Positions 1-11,300 of a stretch of DNA of 64,000 nucleotides are shown one piece after another. The notes beneath the pieces were generated by a model. That model worked only from the letters and a program-made list of their open reading frames with translations, made no database searches and had not been told where the DNA came from. The translations under genes were made by a program, and so were the position numbers. The stretch is taken from contig VWYX01001249.1 of assembly GCA_013396525.1 (NCBI GenBank), positions 1 through 64,000 on the forward strand, written 5' to 3'. The first letter of the stretch is position 1. Each line of letters opens with the position of its first letter. This DNA is from Chaetorhynchus papuensis (lineage: Eukaryota; Chordata; Aves; Passeriformes; Rhipiduridae).

Positions 1-3000
1 TATGCTCATTCTTGAGCTGCTCCTTCCTCTGGATCACTCGCTTGAGCCTCATGGCCTGAGGTCTCCTGGTATTGGCTTCCGAATCTGAGCTGTGAGGTTT
101 GGCAGCTCAGGTGCAGGTCTGAAGAAAAGAAGCTGTCAGCTCTTGGTCAGCCTCAGGGTGTGGTGGGTGTTTCTTTTGTTCCTCAGCAAGTTTGGGTTCC
201 CTCAAGTTCCCTTATGCTCCAGTTCTCACCTGCAAGAGTCAGCTCTTTGTTTCTGAAACAACTTAATTTAAGGACAGAGAAGTAAGAAAGGTGCTTTTCC
301 ACACACTAAAAGTTTTGGAAAGGAAGATTGTCTCAAAAACTCAGACATGACCAGTTTGGAACAAAGGGTGGAGGAGATTGAGTGAAATAAACAAATAAAA
401 ATTCTCTTCTTGAGTGGAATGGCAATGAGGAATTTCTTATGGGGGATTTAGCTGGATCAAAGGTTACAGTAAAGCATGAGTGATAGATTTGTTTTCAGCT
501 GTACCAGCTGGTCCTCTTCTTTTAAAGGCTTGTGGGCAGAGTGGCTTTAATGATGTTATTGCGGGTATCTGCTGGACTTGTGCTTGAGCACTTGATTAGA
601 GATTGACATTCTTAAGGTGAAGGCTAGGAAAATCAAGTGGTATTGTCTTCAGTCTGAAGCTTGCATTTCCCTTTGTATCGTTCAGATCCCTTCAGGAACA
701 GCTACCCCTTGCAAGAAACTAATACAAGGCTCTGGGTTAATACACAGAGGTCTCCAAGCCAAGCCCTGTTTCAGTGGGACCACATTATTCATTCCTTGCA
801 ACAACTGGTGCTTCTCAAGGGAGCTGCTGGCTCCCAGAATAACTACATGGATCAAGTTTTGTCGTCTCCCTCAACTTAAAGTTCACACTTCTGATCATCC
901 CGCTTAGAAAGAGGGGGAATGAACAAGAGTTGATGGAATATCCATTTCTCATTAAAAATAGTTCTTGTCCTGACTGTTGTAGGGAAACTCTATTTCCTTG
1001 GTGGCTTGTTGCTGATCTCTGCTCTTGTCTGTTTGATTTCCGCCCTGGAAAACAGGTGTAGAGATGCTATAAGTAGCAAGAAGTCTAATGCATACAGTGA
1101 GTTCCTTGCAGACTCTAAATTACAGTTTTCCTTCCTGTGCTACAACCTCAGGTCCCTGACCTGCAACTGCAGCATATTTTCTGTGACTAACAGCTGTAAT
1201 TCCCTAATTATCATGCTCTGTTCTCCTGCTGTGCTGTAGATTTTGTTACCAAGGAAGCAAACCAAATTTCCTCGTTCCTACTCTTGCTCTGTGTGCTCCC
1301 AACTGTTTTAAATCCACCATTTGATGCAGCCCATAAAGACGAATGACTATCTCTTGTTTCAAATATTCAAAGTCTCCAGAACATATTACGTAGCTGCATG
1401 CTAGGGATGAAGAGGGCAAAATGAGTCTTTCTGGCGTTTCTTTTAGTGAAGGCAGCTGGTCCAAAGCTATTCCTAGGTTAGAAAAAGAATCTTTAATAGC
1501 TGTAACCATGCTGTGTGGAGTGCTGGACTAGAGCTAGTCTCAAACAGTGGGCCCAAGCAAATGGTGCTGTTGCAATGTGACTGATAAAACTTGTGTAAAC
1601 CCCTGGAAAATGAAGGTGTGCATTAAACCCTGATGTCAGGTTGCCTGTGTGCTGTAATTGCCATACAAACCTCATCATTTGAGGATGACTAACAAGGGGT
1701 CAGTTCCTTTTTGCCTCCACTGCTTTTGAGGTGGGGGATGAATGACTCTGTGCCACACAGAAACGAGAATAAACCTGTGCTAATCTAGATGGCCAGACTG
1801 TATTGTGACAGAGAAGCAGCTGGTTAAAATATCACAGAAACATGTTAAGCAGCAGAAAAAACTTCTAGTTTCCTAAAAACTCACAAGCTAATGTTTACCT
1901 TACTAAGTATGCAAAGGTATATTTGGCTACTGCATGGACCTGAGGCTTTATTGGATGATGCCCATCACTCTCCTGCAGGACGCACAAAGGCAAGTTTAGG
2001 GCTTTATGCAATTTCTGTTTGGACTCCATCAGTCTAACGTGGCTGTGTCCAAGACATTTGCATCAAGCCCCCATGGCTCTGGGTGGCAGTTGGTGACAAA
2101 CAGTAAGGCTTTCCATGGGCCTAGCCTCCAGCAATTAATTCATGTCTCACTCCAGAAATATCATCCAAGTTGCGACATGAATGATGCCTCCTGGGTCACA
2201 GGATAAAAATTACTGACTCCACATGGGGGATTTTCTACTTGACTCCTCTGACCATTAAACTAAGAGGGAGGAGGCTGCTCCTTCTTCTGGATCCCTGGAA
2301 TTAAATCCACAACTGGGTCTAGCAAATGTGACACCCCGGGTGGGGGGGCAGTGAAAGAAATTATCTGCTTCTCTCTGAAGGAAATCAGAGAAGGAAAGAT
2401 GAAATACAATTGCCAAAGACAAGGAGTAAGTTTAGACAATAAAACAGATGTCCCTAGAAGTAAGATTGTCCAGCATTGCTTTATCTACAGACCTCTCAAG
2501 GGACTTCTTAGAGTGCAATATGTAGCTGGCAAACATGGGTCAGGTATGGACACACATAATTATATGAGGACCATTGTGGATGTATTTTTTACCACAGAAT
2601 GATGGTGGGGAAAACTAGATAATCTATGTAGATGCTTTTGTTCTGTTTCTGAAACTCTGCTGTTGTGCCTAAAGTGTTTAAATAAGTATTGTATACCTTA
2701 GCATACAGGTCAGAATATATTAGTGTGACATGGAAACTTGCTTTCAAGATGCGTTAAACTCAAGGTTAGAGATACAGAGTCAAACTTTAGTACTTCACAG
2801 AAACTCAAGTTGTGGTGGTAGTTCAGCAGATGTTTTGACTTCATGGCACCATGAGCTGGTGTTTATGCTGTGCTAGATTGTACCTGTAATAATGCCTAAT
2901 CTGTGCAGGTGTGCAAAGTCTGAATAAAATTTAATTTAGGTGGGGATTTTTTGGTGAGAACTTACTGTTTGATGTGATTGTGTCTGGTTTAGGTTTCTCT

Positions 3001-3954
3001 GGTTGCTTGCTGAGTGTACCTGCCCAGATATGTGAGGCTTCCTGTGATGGCCAGCAGGCTGCAGAGGATTTGCCTGAGTCTGAGGATGGGAGGAGTCACC
3101 AGCACACTTTGTGTTACCTGTCACACTTTGTGGGGCCCTTCACCAGCAAGGCATGCAGGTCCCCCTCACCCCTACCACCAACAGCATTCTTTCTCAGTGG
3201 GGTCAAAATCCCTTCTAAAATAGGAGTTGGATGTGTAATTAAAAACCTTTATTCAGAAATAACAAAAGATCCCCAGTGTCCTTTCCCTTCGACAAGGCCT
3301 GGGAGAAACCACCTGGTACCACTCATTGTTAATACTCACGAAATTGGTACCTCAGAAGGGTATTGGTGGAGGTAGCTTTCAGACTTCAATTTCACTGAAG
3401 ATGTGCCCTCCTTTTGTGGGAATTCTGAGCCGTTCAGTGCTTCCAAATTTCATAAACTCTGCAGGTAAAGTTGTTGTCTTCTCCCCCAGTGAGCTCTCAT
3501 GGATGTGTGCTGCTGGTGGCCTCAAGCTGGGAGTGAGTGACTTTTGGTGGGTGGCTCTTGGTGAACAGAGTGAGTGACACACAGATGCTGAAGAACGCCA
3601 GAGGGGACAAGAGTGCCCTCACCTGTTTCTGACTTAATGCATAAACAAACAATTAAAAAACCCCAAACCAATGGGTCCTGGTCTCCTCAGCCCCAGCACA
3701 GGCCTGCACCCTGAGGTAGAAAATGCAGCAGCTTATTGTGCTTAATAGCATCTTTTTAAAAAATTGTTTTTAAGGTGTAGGGTTCCACCACAGCAAACAG
3801 GGTGAGTCACCCTGTCCAGGATCAATAACAATGCAGCTCTTGCTCCAGGCTTGGTTTATTAACGGGACCAGGAGCAGTTATGTGAGAAAGGCTGGTCTCT
3901 TCCTGCTGGGCATGCAGGTCCCTCCAGTGAGAAGGAAGATGTGTGACCATCAAA
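1..3954. other. Non-coding DNA, no gene recognised
   Basis: Mixed-composition single-copy sequence. Open frames are all short (under about 135 codons), overlap on both strands and show no splice-bounded coding signal or known domain. A run of seven G at about 2,342-2,348 and A-rich patches are the only simple sequence. Confidence 0.6.
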
Positions 3955-3974
3955 GCTTAGCATCGATGCTAAGC
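3955..3974. repeat. 20-bp perfect palindrome
   Basis: The sequence GCTTAGCATCGATGCTAAGC is identical to its own reverse complement over all 20 bases and has no spacer. Its right half is also the start of a 25-bp direct repeat that brackets the duplicated segment next to it. Confidence 0.95.
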
Positions 3975-4177
3975 AGCCAGGAGCAGCGAGTGTGGCTGGT
4001 GTGGCTCGTCCCCCATGTCTGCAGCACACACCTACTTTGCTTTCCACGAGTGCAGTGTGTAAGTGCTGTGCAGCAGAGGGGTTTGTGTGTTTTAGGAGTG
4101 AAGGGCGGGTGTGTTTTGTGTCTCCAGTGTGGTGTGCACTCGGGGCATGCATCATCAATGCTTAGCAGCCAGGAGCA
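3961..4177. repeat. 25-bp direct repeats flanking a duplicated block
   Basis: The left copy is at 3,961-3,985 and the right copy at 4,153-4,177. Both have the form CATCRATGCTWAGCAGCCAG followed by GAGCA, with two mismatches between them. They lie almost exactly at the ends of the 161-bp segment 3,988-4,148, whose second copy is found 1,071 bp away. The second copy has no such flanks. Confidence 0.85.
3988..4148 (+). repeat. Segmental duplication, copy A
   Basis: A GC-rich segment from GAGTGTGGCTGGTGTGG to about CTCGGGGCAT that matches 5,059-5,219 over 161 bp, with about six substitutions and no net indel. It is rich in TGTGTTT and GTGTG words. Short frames run through both copies in parallel, as a duplication would give, but none resembles a known protein. 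Confidence 0.92.
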
Positions 4178-5058
4178 CTGTCCTGCAGCATTCCTGCTGA
4201 GGCACACTCACAGCTGAAACACTCGAGCTGTGGCATGTGGGAGTTGGGTTACACAGGGGAGCAGGCTGACTCTTTCCTAGCTGAGCATCTGCTGTGCCAC
4301 AGCACAGGCACAGACAGAGCTTTTGGGGGCTACCTCTGACTTGCTTCTGTGGAGGTGCTTGCTGAGAGTGTTGGAGTGTGCATCTGGGAGGGTGTGTTGT
4401 TAACCACCTTGCTGAGATGGAATGTTTTACTTGGGAAAGAGTGCATATACTTGGCAAATAAAATGGAGCTTTGACCAGAGAGTTGTGAATTAAGTCAACC
4501 AACTTGAAGCCCACACTGCAGAGGGATGGTTGCTGTACCATAATGCTAAGGTATAAAAGCTTTTTTGTTGTTGTTGTTGGTTTCGGTTACTTGGCTTCAA
4601 ACAAGGCAGGACATTGAAATTAACCACTGTTATTAAATATTTGGGGGAAATGAGTGTCAGTCTCCTACTTGTAACAGCATTCTGCTCCTGAGCTATCCAG
4701 CTGTGTCTTTGGCACTGTGCATGGCTTAGCGTGTACCACCAGGCACAGCATTGCCTCAAGCAAGACTTGACTGCATCCTGGTTTTACTGAGGGTCAACAG
4801 GACGAGTGCTTTGGGAAGGCTGAGATGGTCTAAGACAAATATTATGGATGTTATTTGGTGTTTAGTTAAAGGTGATGGGCAGAGGAAAGAACTGCATCTA
4901 AATGGAGATGGTGAGTGCTGCTTTCTCTGCTCTGCTGCACAAGGGGGATGTGCTGTGCTTTGCTTTTTCTTTCTGTCAGTCCCACCAGGGTAAGAAAGGA
5001 AGTGCCTGGGAAACCTGAACTGGGGAAGCAGGAGTAGCACCCAGATCCTGTCTCCACT
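4178..5058. other. Non-coding spacer between the duplicated segments
   Basis: Unique sequence with a short GTT trinucleotide run near 4,567-4,580. No gene or interspersed repeat is recognised. Confidence 0.6.
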
Positions 5059-5219
5059 GAGTGTGGCTGATGTGGCTTGTCCCCCATGTCTGCAGCACAC
5101 ACCTACTTTGCTTTCCACGTGTGCAGTGTGTAAGTGCTGTGCAGCAGAGGGGTTTGTGTGTTTTAGGAGTGAAGGGGGGGTGTGTTTTGTGTCTCCAGTG
5201 TGGTGTGCGCTCGGGCCAT
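5059..5219 (+). repeat. Segmental duplication, copy B
   Basis: Second copy of the 161-bp segment at 3,988-4,148, in direct orientation, offset by 1,071 bp and about 96% identical by eye. The substitutions are scattered, and one turns GGGCGGG into a run of seven G. Neither the 20-bp palindrome nor the 25-bp flanking repeat accompanies this copy. Confidence 0.92.
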
Positions 5220-6536
5220 ACACGAGGGGTTTGTGTCCCACACGTACAGCATGAGTGGTTTGTGCAGTGCAAGAAGCAGCACCCCTGGCTGCCCCTGCAT
5301 TCCCCCCATAGCTGCCCTCCAGCCTGCTCCAACACTGCCCAGCATGAGTGTTGTCATGGCCAGCTGCAGCTGTCTGGGGATGAAGTGCCCTGTTGGGGTG
5401 CCAGCCAGTCTGGCTGCTGTGCGACAGGATTCTGCCTGCAGTCCCGCTGGTTTTTCAAGGCTGGAAGGGTTTTCTGTGTCCCACTCCCCCTCACAGCATA
5501 GCCCCGGCTCTGTGTGAGCTGCAGCCCTGTCAAGGGTGGCCTAACACTCCCCCTGCACACAGGAGCAGGTTTCTGTCACTGCAGGAGCCACCCATCAGAC
5601 ACAGCCCTGGAGGTGAAGGTGCAGGCGTGGCAGACTGCTCTCATGCAGGCACCTCCAGGGCAGCAGGAGAGATGCTGAGGGGGCAGGAACACGTCCAGGT
5701 GGTGTGGGACAGAGCTATAGCTCCTGGAGCCAAGTCTTCTGCTCGTCCTCCTCAGGGAAGCACATCTGCAGAAAACCTAAATCCAAAGCAAGGGTACTAA
5801 GAATTAGAGACATTTCTCACTGCAACAATCTGGGTTTGTAATTCTAAGGGATGGTCAGTCTGCCAGCCTGCTGAGGGAGAGGTCTTGCAAGCACCTACAC
5901 TAGTCAGTGAGCCAAAAAGCTTGGGCTCTGTAGCTGTTTTTTACTGTTTATCCTGTTTTCAGTTGCCCCAAACACAGAGGAACAGTGCAGGGAGGCATTA
6001 AGTGTTTGTTTTTAGCCCACTCACCCTAGTGTCCCAACTCTTGATTTATACCACCGCATCTGCTGGATCACAGCTCTTCTCTGGTTTTGCATTTTAACTT
6101 ACCGGAAAGAAAACCATACATACATCATATTGTGCAGATAGCTAGAATTATTTGGTTTTGGTTTGCAAAGCAGCTCTTTCAATCTTCTGCTAGCAATGTG
6201 TATTTAAAATACATTTTAACAGCAAATAGATGAAGCCAGGGCAAGGGGTGCTACAGATACCTCACAGCAAGGCAAGCCCCAGGGTAGCAATTTCCTTCAA
6301 AGGTCTTCCACTGTTTCACCACCTACCAGAAGAGGCTGATTCGGGCTGCTGGCCACGTGCAGAGGGGATTTCTTTAGCAAAATTTCTTGCACGGAGCCTG
6401 TGGGCTCAGCTGCTGCCTGAAACAAGAATCACACAATAGAAAAGCTGCAAAGATTTGACCCAACAGCTGCTTCATCTTCTGCACTGATTTAAAGCACCAG
6501 AGCCCTTTCTCAACCTGGCAATGAAGTCAGGCATTT
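5220..6536. other. Non-coding, moderately GC-rich DNA
   Basis: No repeat or exon recognised. Open frames in 5,160-5,800 exist on both strands because the DNA is GC-rich. They have no conserved-domain look. Confidence 0.5.
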
Positions 6537-6670
6537 ATATATTTTTTAACATGCACATAAATGATGGATCTATATATGTGTGTGTATAGATACAGATATA
6601 CACACCCAGCCACACGTAAGTACATATATATTTACATATGTGTGGGTATATATATATATAAAAATATATG
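6537..6670. repeat. AT/GT-rich compound microsatellite
   Basis: Interrupted TATA, TATG and ACAC dinucleotide runs, including a stretch of alternating TA near 6,648-6,660. Tyrosine- and isoleucine-rich short frames here are by-products of the repeat. Confidence 0.85.
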
Positions 6671-7287
6671 TAAGGGGGAAGAGGGACATATGCTTGACTG
6701 AAAAAGACACTTGGAGCAGCCAATTAACAACCAAGACTTTATTATCCAGGTCAGCATGGGGCTGCCATCCTGTGCACCTCACAGGCCCAGCTAGTAAATT
6801 AAAATGCAACCTTTTCTGTTTTAGCCTGTGTGACAAATGGCACGAGTGTGCAGCCTAGGGGCCAGCAGCAGCCTGCCTGCCACTGAGGGCCAGTCAGAAA
6901 CCCATTTCCACCTCAGCAGCTGAAACTGTGCCTAGAATGTTTTTAAACCCCCATGTCACAATTTTTCAACAGCCAACAAAATGAGATTGAGGAGGAAGCA
7001 ACAGCAGGAGTGGGGAAAACTGCATTTTCAGAGATAGAATGGTTCCTGGAACAAGAGGTTACCAGCCCCTGCTCTGGGGTGAGGGTTCCAGGTGCCTGTG
7101 GGGAGATGGGTTCTGTCACTCAGCTGAAGCCCATAATTTCTTCCTGTGGTTTATCCCATTCCAATGTCTTCCTTCCTCTGCCTCAGTCTTAGGAACTCAA
7201 CTCTTGGTTGAGACACAAGCATTAGGTCAGCTGCTGTGTATTTGTAGCTGAAGTGTATTCAGCACCCACTGAAGCAGCTACAGCCCT

Positions 7288-7320
7288 TTATATATATATG
7301 TAAATATATATATGTATAAT
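7288..7320. repeat. TA-rich microsatellite
   Basis: Alternating TA broken by TATGTAAA. Short and imperfect. Confidence 0.8.
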
Positions 7321-7473
7321 GTTATGTTTTTAGATAAATAGTAATATTTCATGTCTGTTGATATGTGTAGATATACACAAGAGATATAAAAGATCTTTTA
7401 TAGAACGATCTGTATGAAAACATCTGGCACATCTAGGTGACCGTCCAACACTGCCCCAATACCTCTGTCACCT

Positions 7474-7499
7474 ACAAATGGGTGCAGAAACCCATTTGT
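7474..7499. repeat. Perfect 10-bp inverted repeat
   Basis: ACAAATGGGT, a 6-base loop (GCAGAA), then ACCCATTTGT. The stem is perfect. No terminator role is expected in a vertebrate genome and no mobile element is recognised around it. Confidence 0.85.
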
Positions 7500-8218
7500 C
7501 ACCAAAAACTAAGGCAACTGAAAGCCCAGGCACAAACAGTGCAGTGTATGGTCACACACCACGGCTGTGCTTGTCAGCCTTTTTCTTGGAAATGAAAGCA
7601 TAGGGTAAGTTACCCCACAACATATGTTTTTTTCATGAGAGGAAGGCATTTACAAAATTTACAAGACAATTCTATAGCTGTAACAGGAGCTTGTACTGTA
7701 CGTGCTTCTGATGGTGCCTCGTTACCAGGCTCAGCCTATAGAGCCCTCACTGTTATCTGCAGAAAACGTGGTCTCACTGGGCATTTTCTGCACCACGCTT
7801 TGCATTCCTCCTTCTTTCCCCAATCGTCCTCTCCCAACAAAGGCTCTTTTTTTCAGGAGAATTAAGGCGCAAATCGTCGTATCTGTTCCAAGGGCAGAGT
7901 GCGCTGGTCTGACTTACTCTGAGGAGTACTGGCATTCATGGGACTCCAACAGCTGGATCTGAGCATTTCCTTTAATTGAACAGGTTTGCAGTCTCTCTGT
8001 GCTGAAGCAATTCTCCACATCACACAAGCCTGCATACCAGAATAAAATGAAAATTTAAGAGCTCTGGCTAACAAGACCGAGAAGCTCATTGTTTAAACAA
8101 GAGGCTGATTGTCTGGGTGCTCGAGTGCCCCATTCCTCCAACATTAAACCCACACGAGGGACAGCAGCCTAATCCACAGCTTGCTGCCAGGTGGTATAGA
8201 AATTAATCTTCCACTTAC

Positions 8219-8345
8219 CCGGGCTATTAGTTGCGGTGTTCATAAAGGTTTGCAACCCAATGAGGCGAGCGACTAAAATTTTCTCCTTGTCACAGACGGG
8301 CACGGCAACGTGGTGATATGAAATATCAGCCTCCAGGAGTGTCCC
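8219..8345 (-). other. Candidate exon with good splice sites, function unknown
   Basis: On the minus strand a pyrimidine-rich acceptor (CCACACTTTCCTCACCACAG) precedes 127 bp that end in a near-perfect donor (CCGG|GTAAGTGG). One frame is open throughout (42 codons plus one base, beginning GTLLEADISYHHVAVPVCDK), and the other two frames contain stops. The segment has several CpGs in a CpG-poor neighbourhood. I recognise no family. It lies in the same orientation as the otogelin-like gene but about 51 kb beyond it. It could be an exon of a neighbouring or non-coding transcript, or chance. Confidence 0.2.
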
Positions 8346-11300
8346 CTGTGGTGAGGAAAGTGTGGATGAACGTGTACCAGGGAGGGGAATGGCACCCCAG
8401 CACCTTCTGCATAATACACGAGCCCCAGGCTGTCTAACTGCACGGTGAGTATGTTGCAGGATGAGGGATGGACTGGGAAAGGCCAGGCTCACCAAGGACC
8501 TGAGCATAGGCTGCTGTAACTGCAGGGCTGAGCAAGTTTGGTGTTTATGAAAACAGGAAATGAAAATTTATTTTTTCTCACATTTTAACAACGCCAAAAC
8601 TCCCGTTTCTAGTCTGACAGGCCTCCTGAGAGTACTGGACACACAGCACAGAGACCCTCATTTTGGGTTCCCAAAAGCTCAGGGAGCTGCTTCCAGGACA
8701 TTTCACTTGTCTTCCAAACAGGATATTAGAACATGGAAGGAAGAGAAATCCTGTCCTTTGTTAGTCTGCTGCTCCCTTAAAATCCAAGGAGGAGAGGGAA
8801 AATACTCTGCAGCAAGCAGGTGATCAAAACAGGAGCCACATAAACATAAACATTTGGAAGGGTAAAGCCTCAGGAGTGTTTAGCATGATTGCTTCCAGTT
8901 TTCATCTGCTCACATTTCACTGCAGACGTAATTCGCTGCAGAGCACTGCCAAAGCTTTTCACAACACCAAGGCACGTTGAACTTGATGCAGATAATAATA
9001 TTTACAAATATTGCAGCTTCCCCCCCATCCTTCCCCAATGTTTTCCCAGCAGCTTGCAGTCCCATCTGGCTTTGGCTGTTCTTACTGCCCTCTCAATGAC
9101 TTTCCTTGCCTCAGGAGCTCGTGGTTGTGCCACAGGGAGGTGGCAGCCTCTTGCTTTGCCTGCGTGGTGACCGACCCGTCTTGCTGTGCAAATGGGAAAG
9201 CAAATGGTCAGCGCCAAGTGCAAGTCAGTCCCTTGCCATGTGTTTGTGCATGACTCTGACTTGGTGCCCAGGTATGCCTCTAGGGCATCCCAGGTTATTT
9301 CCTAATCCTGAGAGATGTTTTGCAAAACAACAGCTTTCCCCAAACAGTAACGCCACAGTCCTGCTTCACTCCAAATATTCCTCCTGTTTGTGTCCTCACA
9401 TGGCAACAATTAACAGTTTATACACCAGCATCTTCCATGTCTGCTTATCAAATTTTCAGCTAGACTGAATTCTTATTTTCCCAGGGTTTAATTAGGCTAA
9501 AGTTCCAAATTTTTGCAAGATAAAAGAAGAACTGAGCAAATCCAAAAGGCCGTAATGCAGATTTTTAGTGGATCCCATGAATAGCAGCAGAGCTAATGCA
9601 CAGCTTGGACTTAAAAGAATTTGAATCCAAATTATTTTTGTTCCTCATTTGGCTTGCTTTGTAAAACATACAGCCAATAATTCTACAGCCTCTGTCAAAC
9701 TCCTTTCTATAAATAACAATTTACCATTGAAAAGAAATGTACAGGGTCAGAGCTGTGCACAGAGATTCACTTACCACCAGCAAAAGGAGCTTCTGAGTGA
9801 GTTGGACTCAAAAAACCGTGAAGAACTGAACAAATAAGGTATTTAATTCCTTCTGGTACCATCCCATACTTTTATTTAATCTGGTATTAATCCCATCTGG
9901 AAGCAGTGCCCCAGGCAACACAATCCCAACAAAGAGCAGAAGGAAATCTGCAGTCCCAGGGCAAACCTTCATCCTTAGCTGTCACTAGATCCAGACTGGT
10001 AACTCCTTCTGGAATCAAAGCTAGCAAAACTGTTACAGGGTCCAGCTGGGGTGCTGGTAGTGGGAGTGCCAGGCTTAGCAAGATGGCTTTATCCCTGACC
10101 TGCACTGGATGGGATAAAGCATTCTCCTTTTCCTCATCCAACTTTGGCTGAAGTGCAAGGATCCAGGAGCTGAACCAACAGCCTCAGCATCCCTGAGTTG
10201 AGTCTCCATCTCAGCACTAACCACTGCTTCAAACCTTACAGAACTATTTAGTTCAGTTTAAGAAAACTGAAACTGAACCCTCCTCCAAAGAGGGGCAGGT
10301 TTCTGAAAGTGCCAGCTCTCATCTTACCCATGCAGAGGAATGTCTCCACAATAAATGAATGTTTGAACCCCTTGGTTGGCACCCTTAAAGCTAGTTCCAA
10401 TTCCACTCAAACCAAGCCACAATCACCAGAACCTAGTCAGAATCAGCATGGGTCTTTCTGGAAAATAATGAGCAGAAATGTGTCTGCTAAAGCTGGTTTT
10501 TACTTAGCTACAGATGTTAAAAGGTACACCAGTTACAGACGCTCAGCTACCCCGGTTTTTCTGAAACAGCTCTATTTCCCAGGTTTGGTACTGCTCTTAA
10601 AATCAACAGCAGACAAGGGGAGCAGCCTGTGCATGGGACAGTGTCTGCCCTGAAACCAACTGACAAAACTGGTGTAAGGCAGCAGACTTAGGACCAGCCT
10701 TCATCTGGACCAGCCACAAAAACCAGCACCCTGGGCCCTGACCCAGTGAATAGGGATAGTCAGATGTCCATGAGCCTTTTTTTAAAGAATAAGGCAGCAT
10801 TTAGCAATTCCAACACCAGCTCTTGCTTTGGGAGGATGTGTTTTACTGCGTCTCTGCTGTCCAAGTGAAACCAGTGCTTCGGTTCCAAATTTAATGTTGT
10901 CCCCCCACAGCAGCCACCAAAGTGCTGCTCTCTCAATTCCTCTTAGCTGAAGATATGGGGAAAGATGCTCAGCTTTGCTGTCCCATCTCCCTGTAATTAA
11001 TGTGAGCTGTTAATAATGAGATTTCTCTGCTTCTCAAATGAAACCCAAGCAAAACTTGAACTCTAGACTTAACCTTAGCAAAAGTAATGACAAGCATCAA
11101 TGGTTATTTCATCATAAAAGAAGAAAAAAAGAAGGCTGAAGAAAAAAAGAAAAAATAAGGTATTATGTTAAAACAGTACCAGTGTTCACACTTATAACTA
11201 GACACCTCAAACTTTCTCTTTAAAACTAATTTGAATTGTTAGTATTCACACACTCAAATTATAGTTACAAACATCAAAATATGTCCCAGAGCATTGCTCA

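Noticed and set aside
4756..5501. Cysteine-rich overlapping open frames on both strands
   Set aside because: They arise from the GC-rich duplicated segment and its surroundings, and the same peptides appear in the copy at 4.0 kb. No cysteine spacing matches a known domain.
6535..6858. Tyrosine/isoleucine-rich small frames
   Set aside because: Translation of a TA/TG microsatellite.
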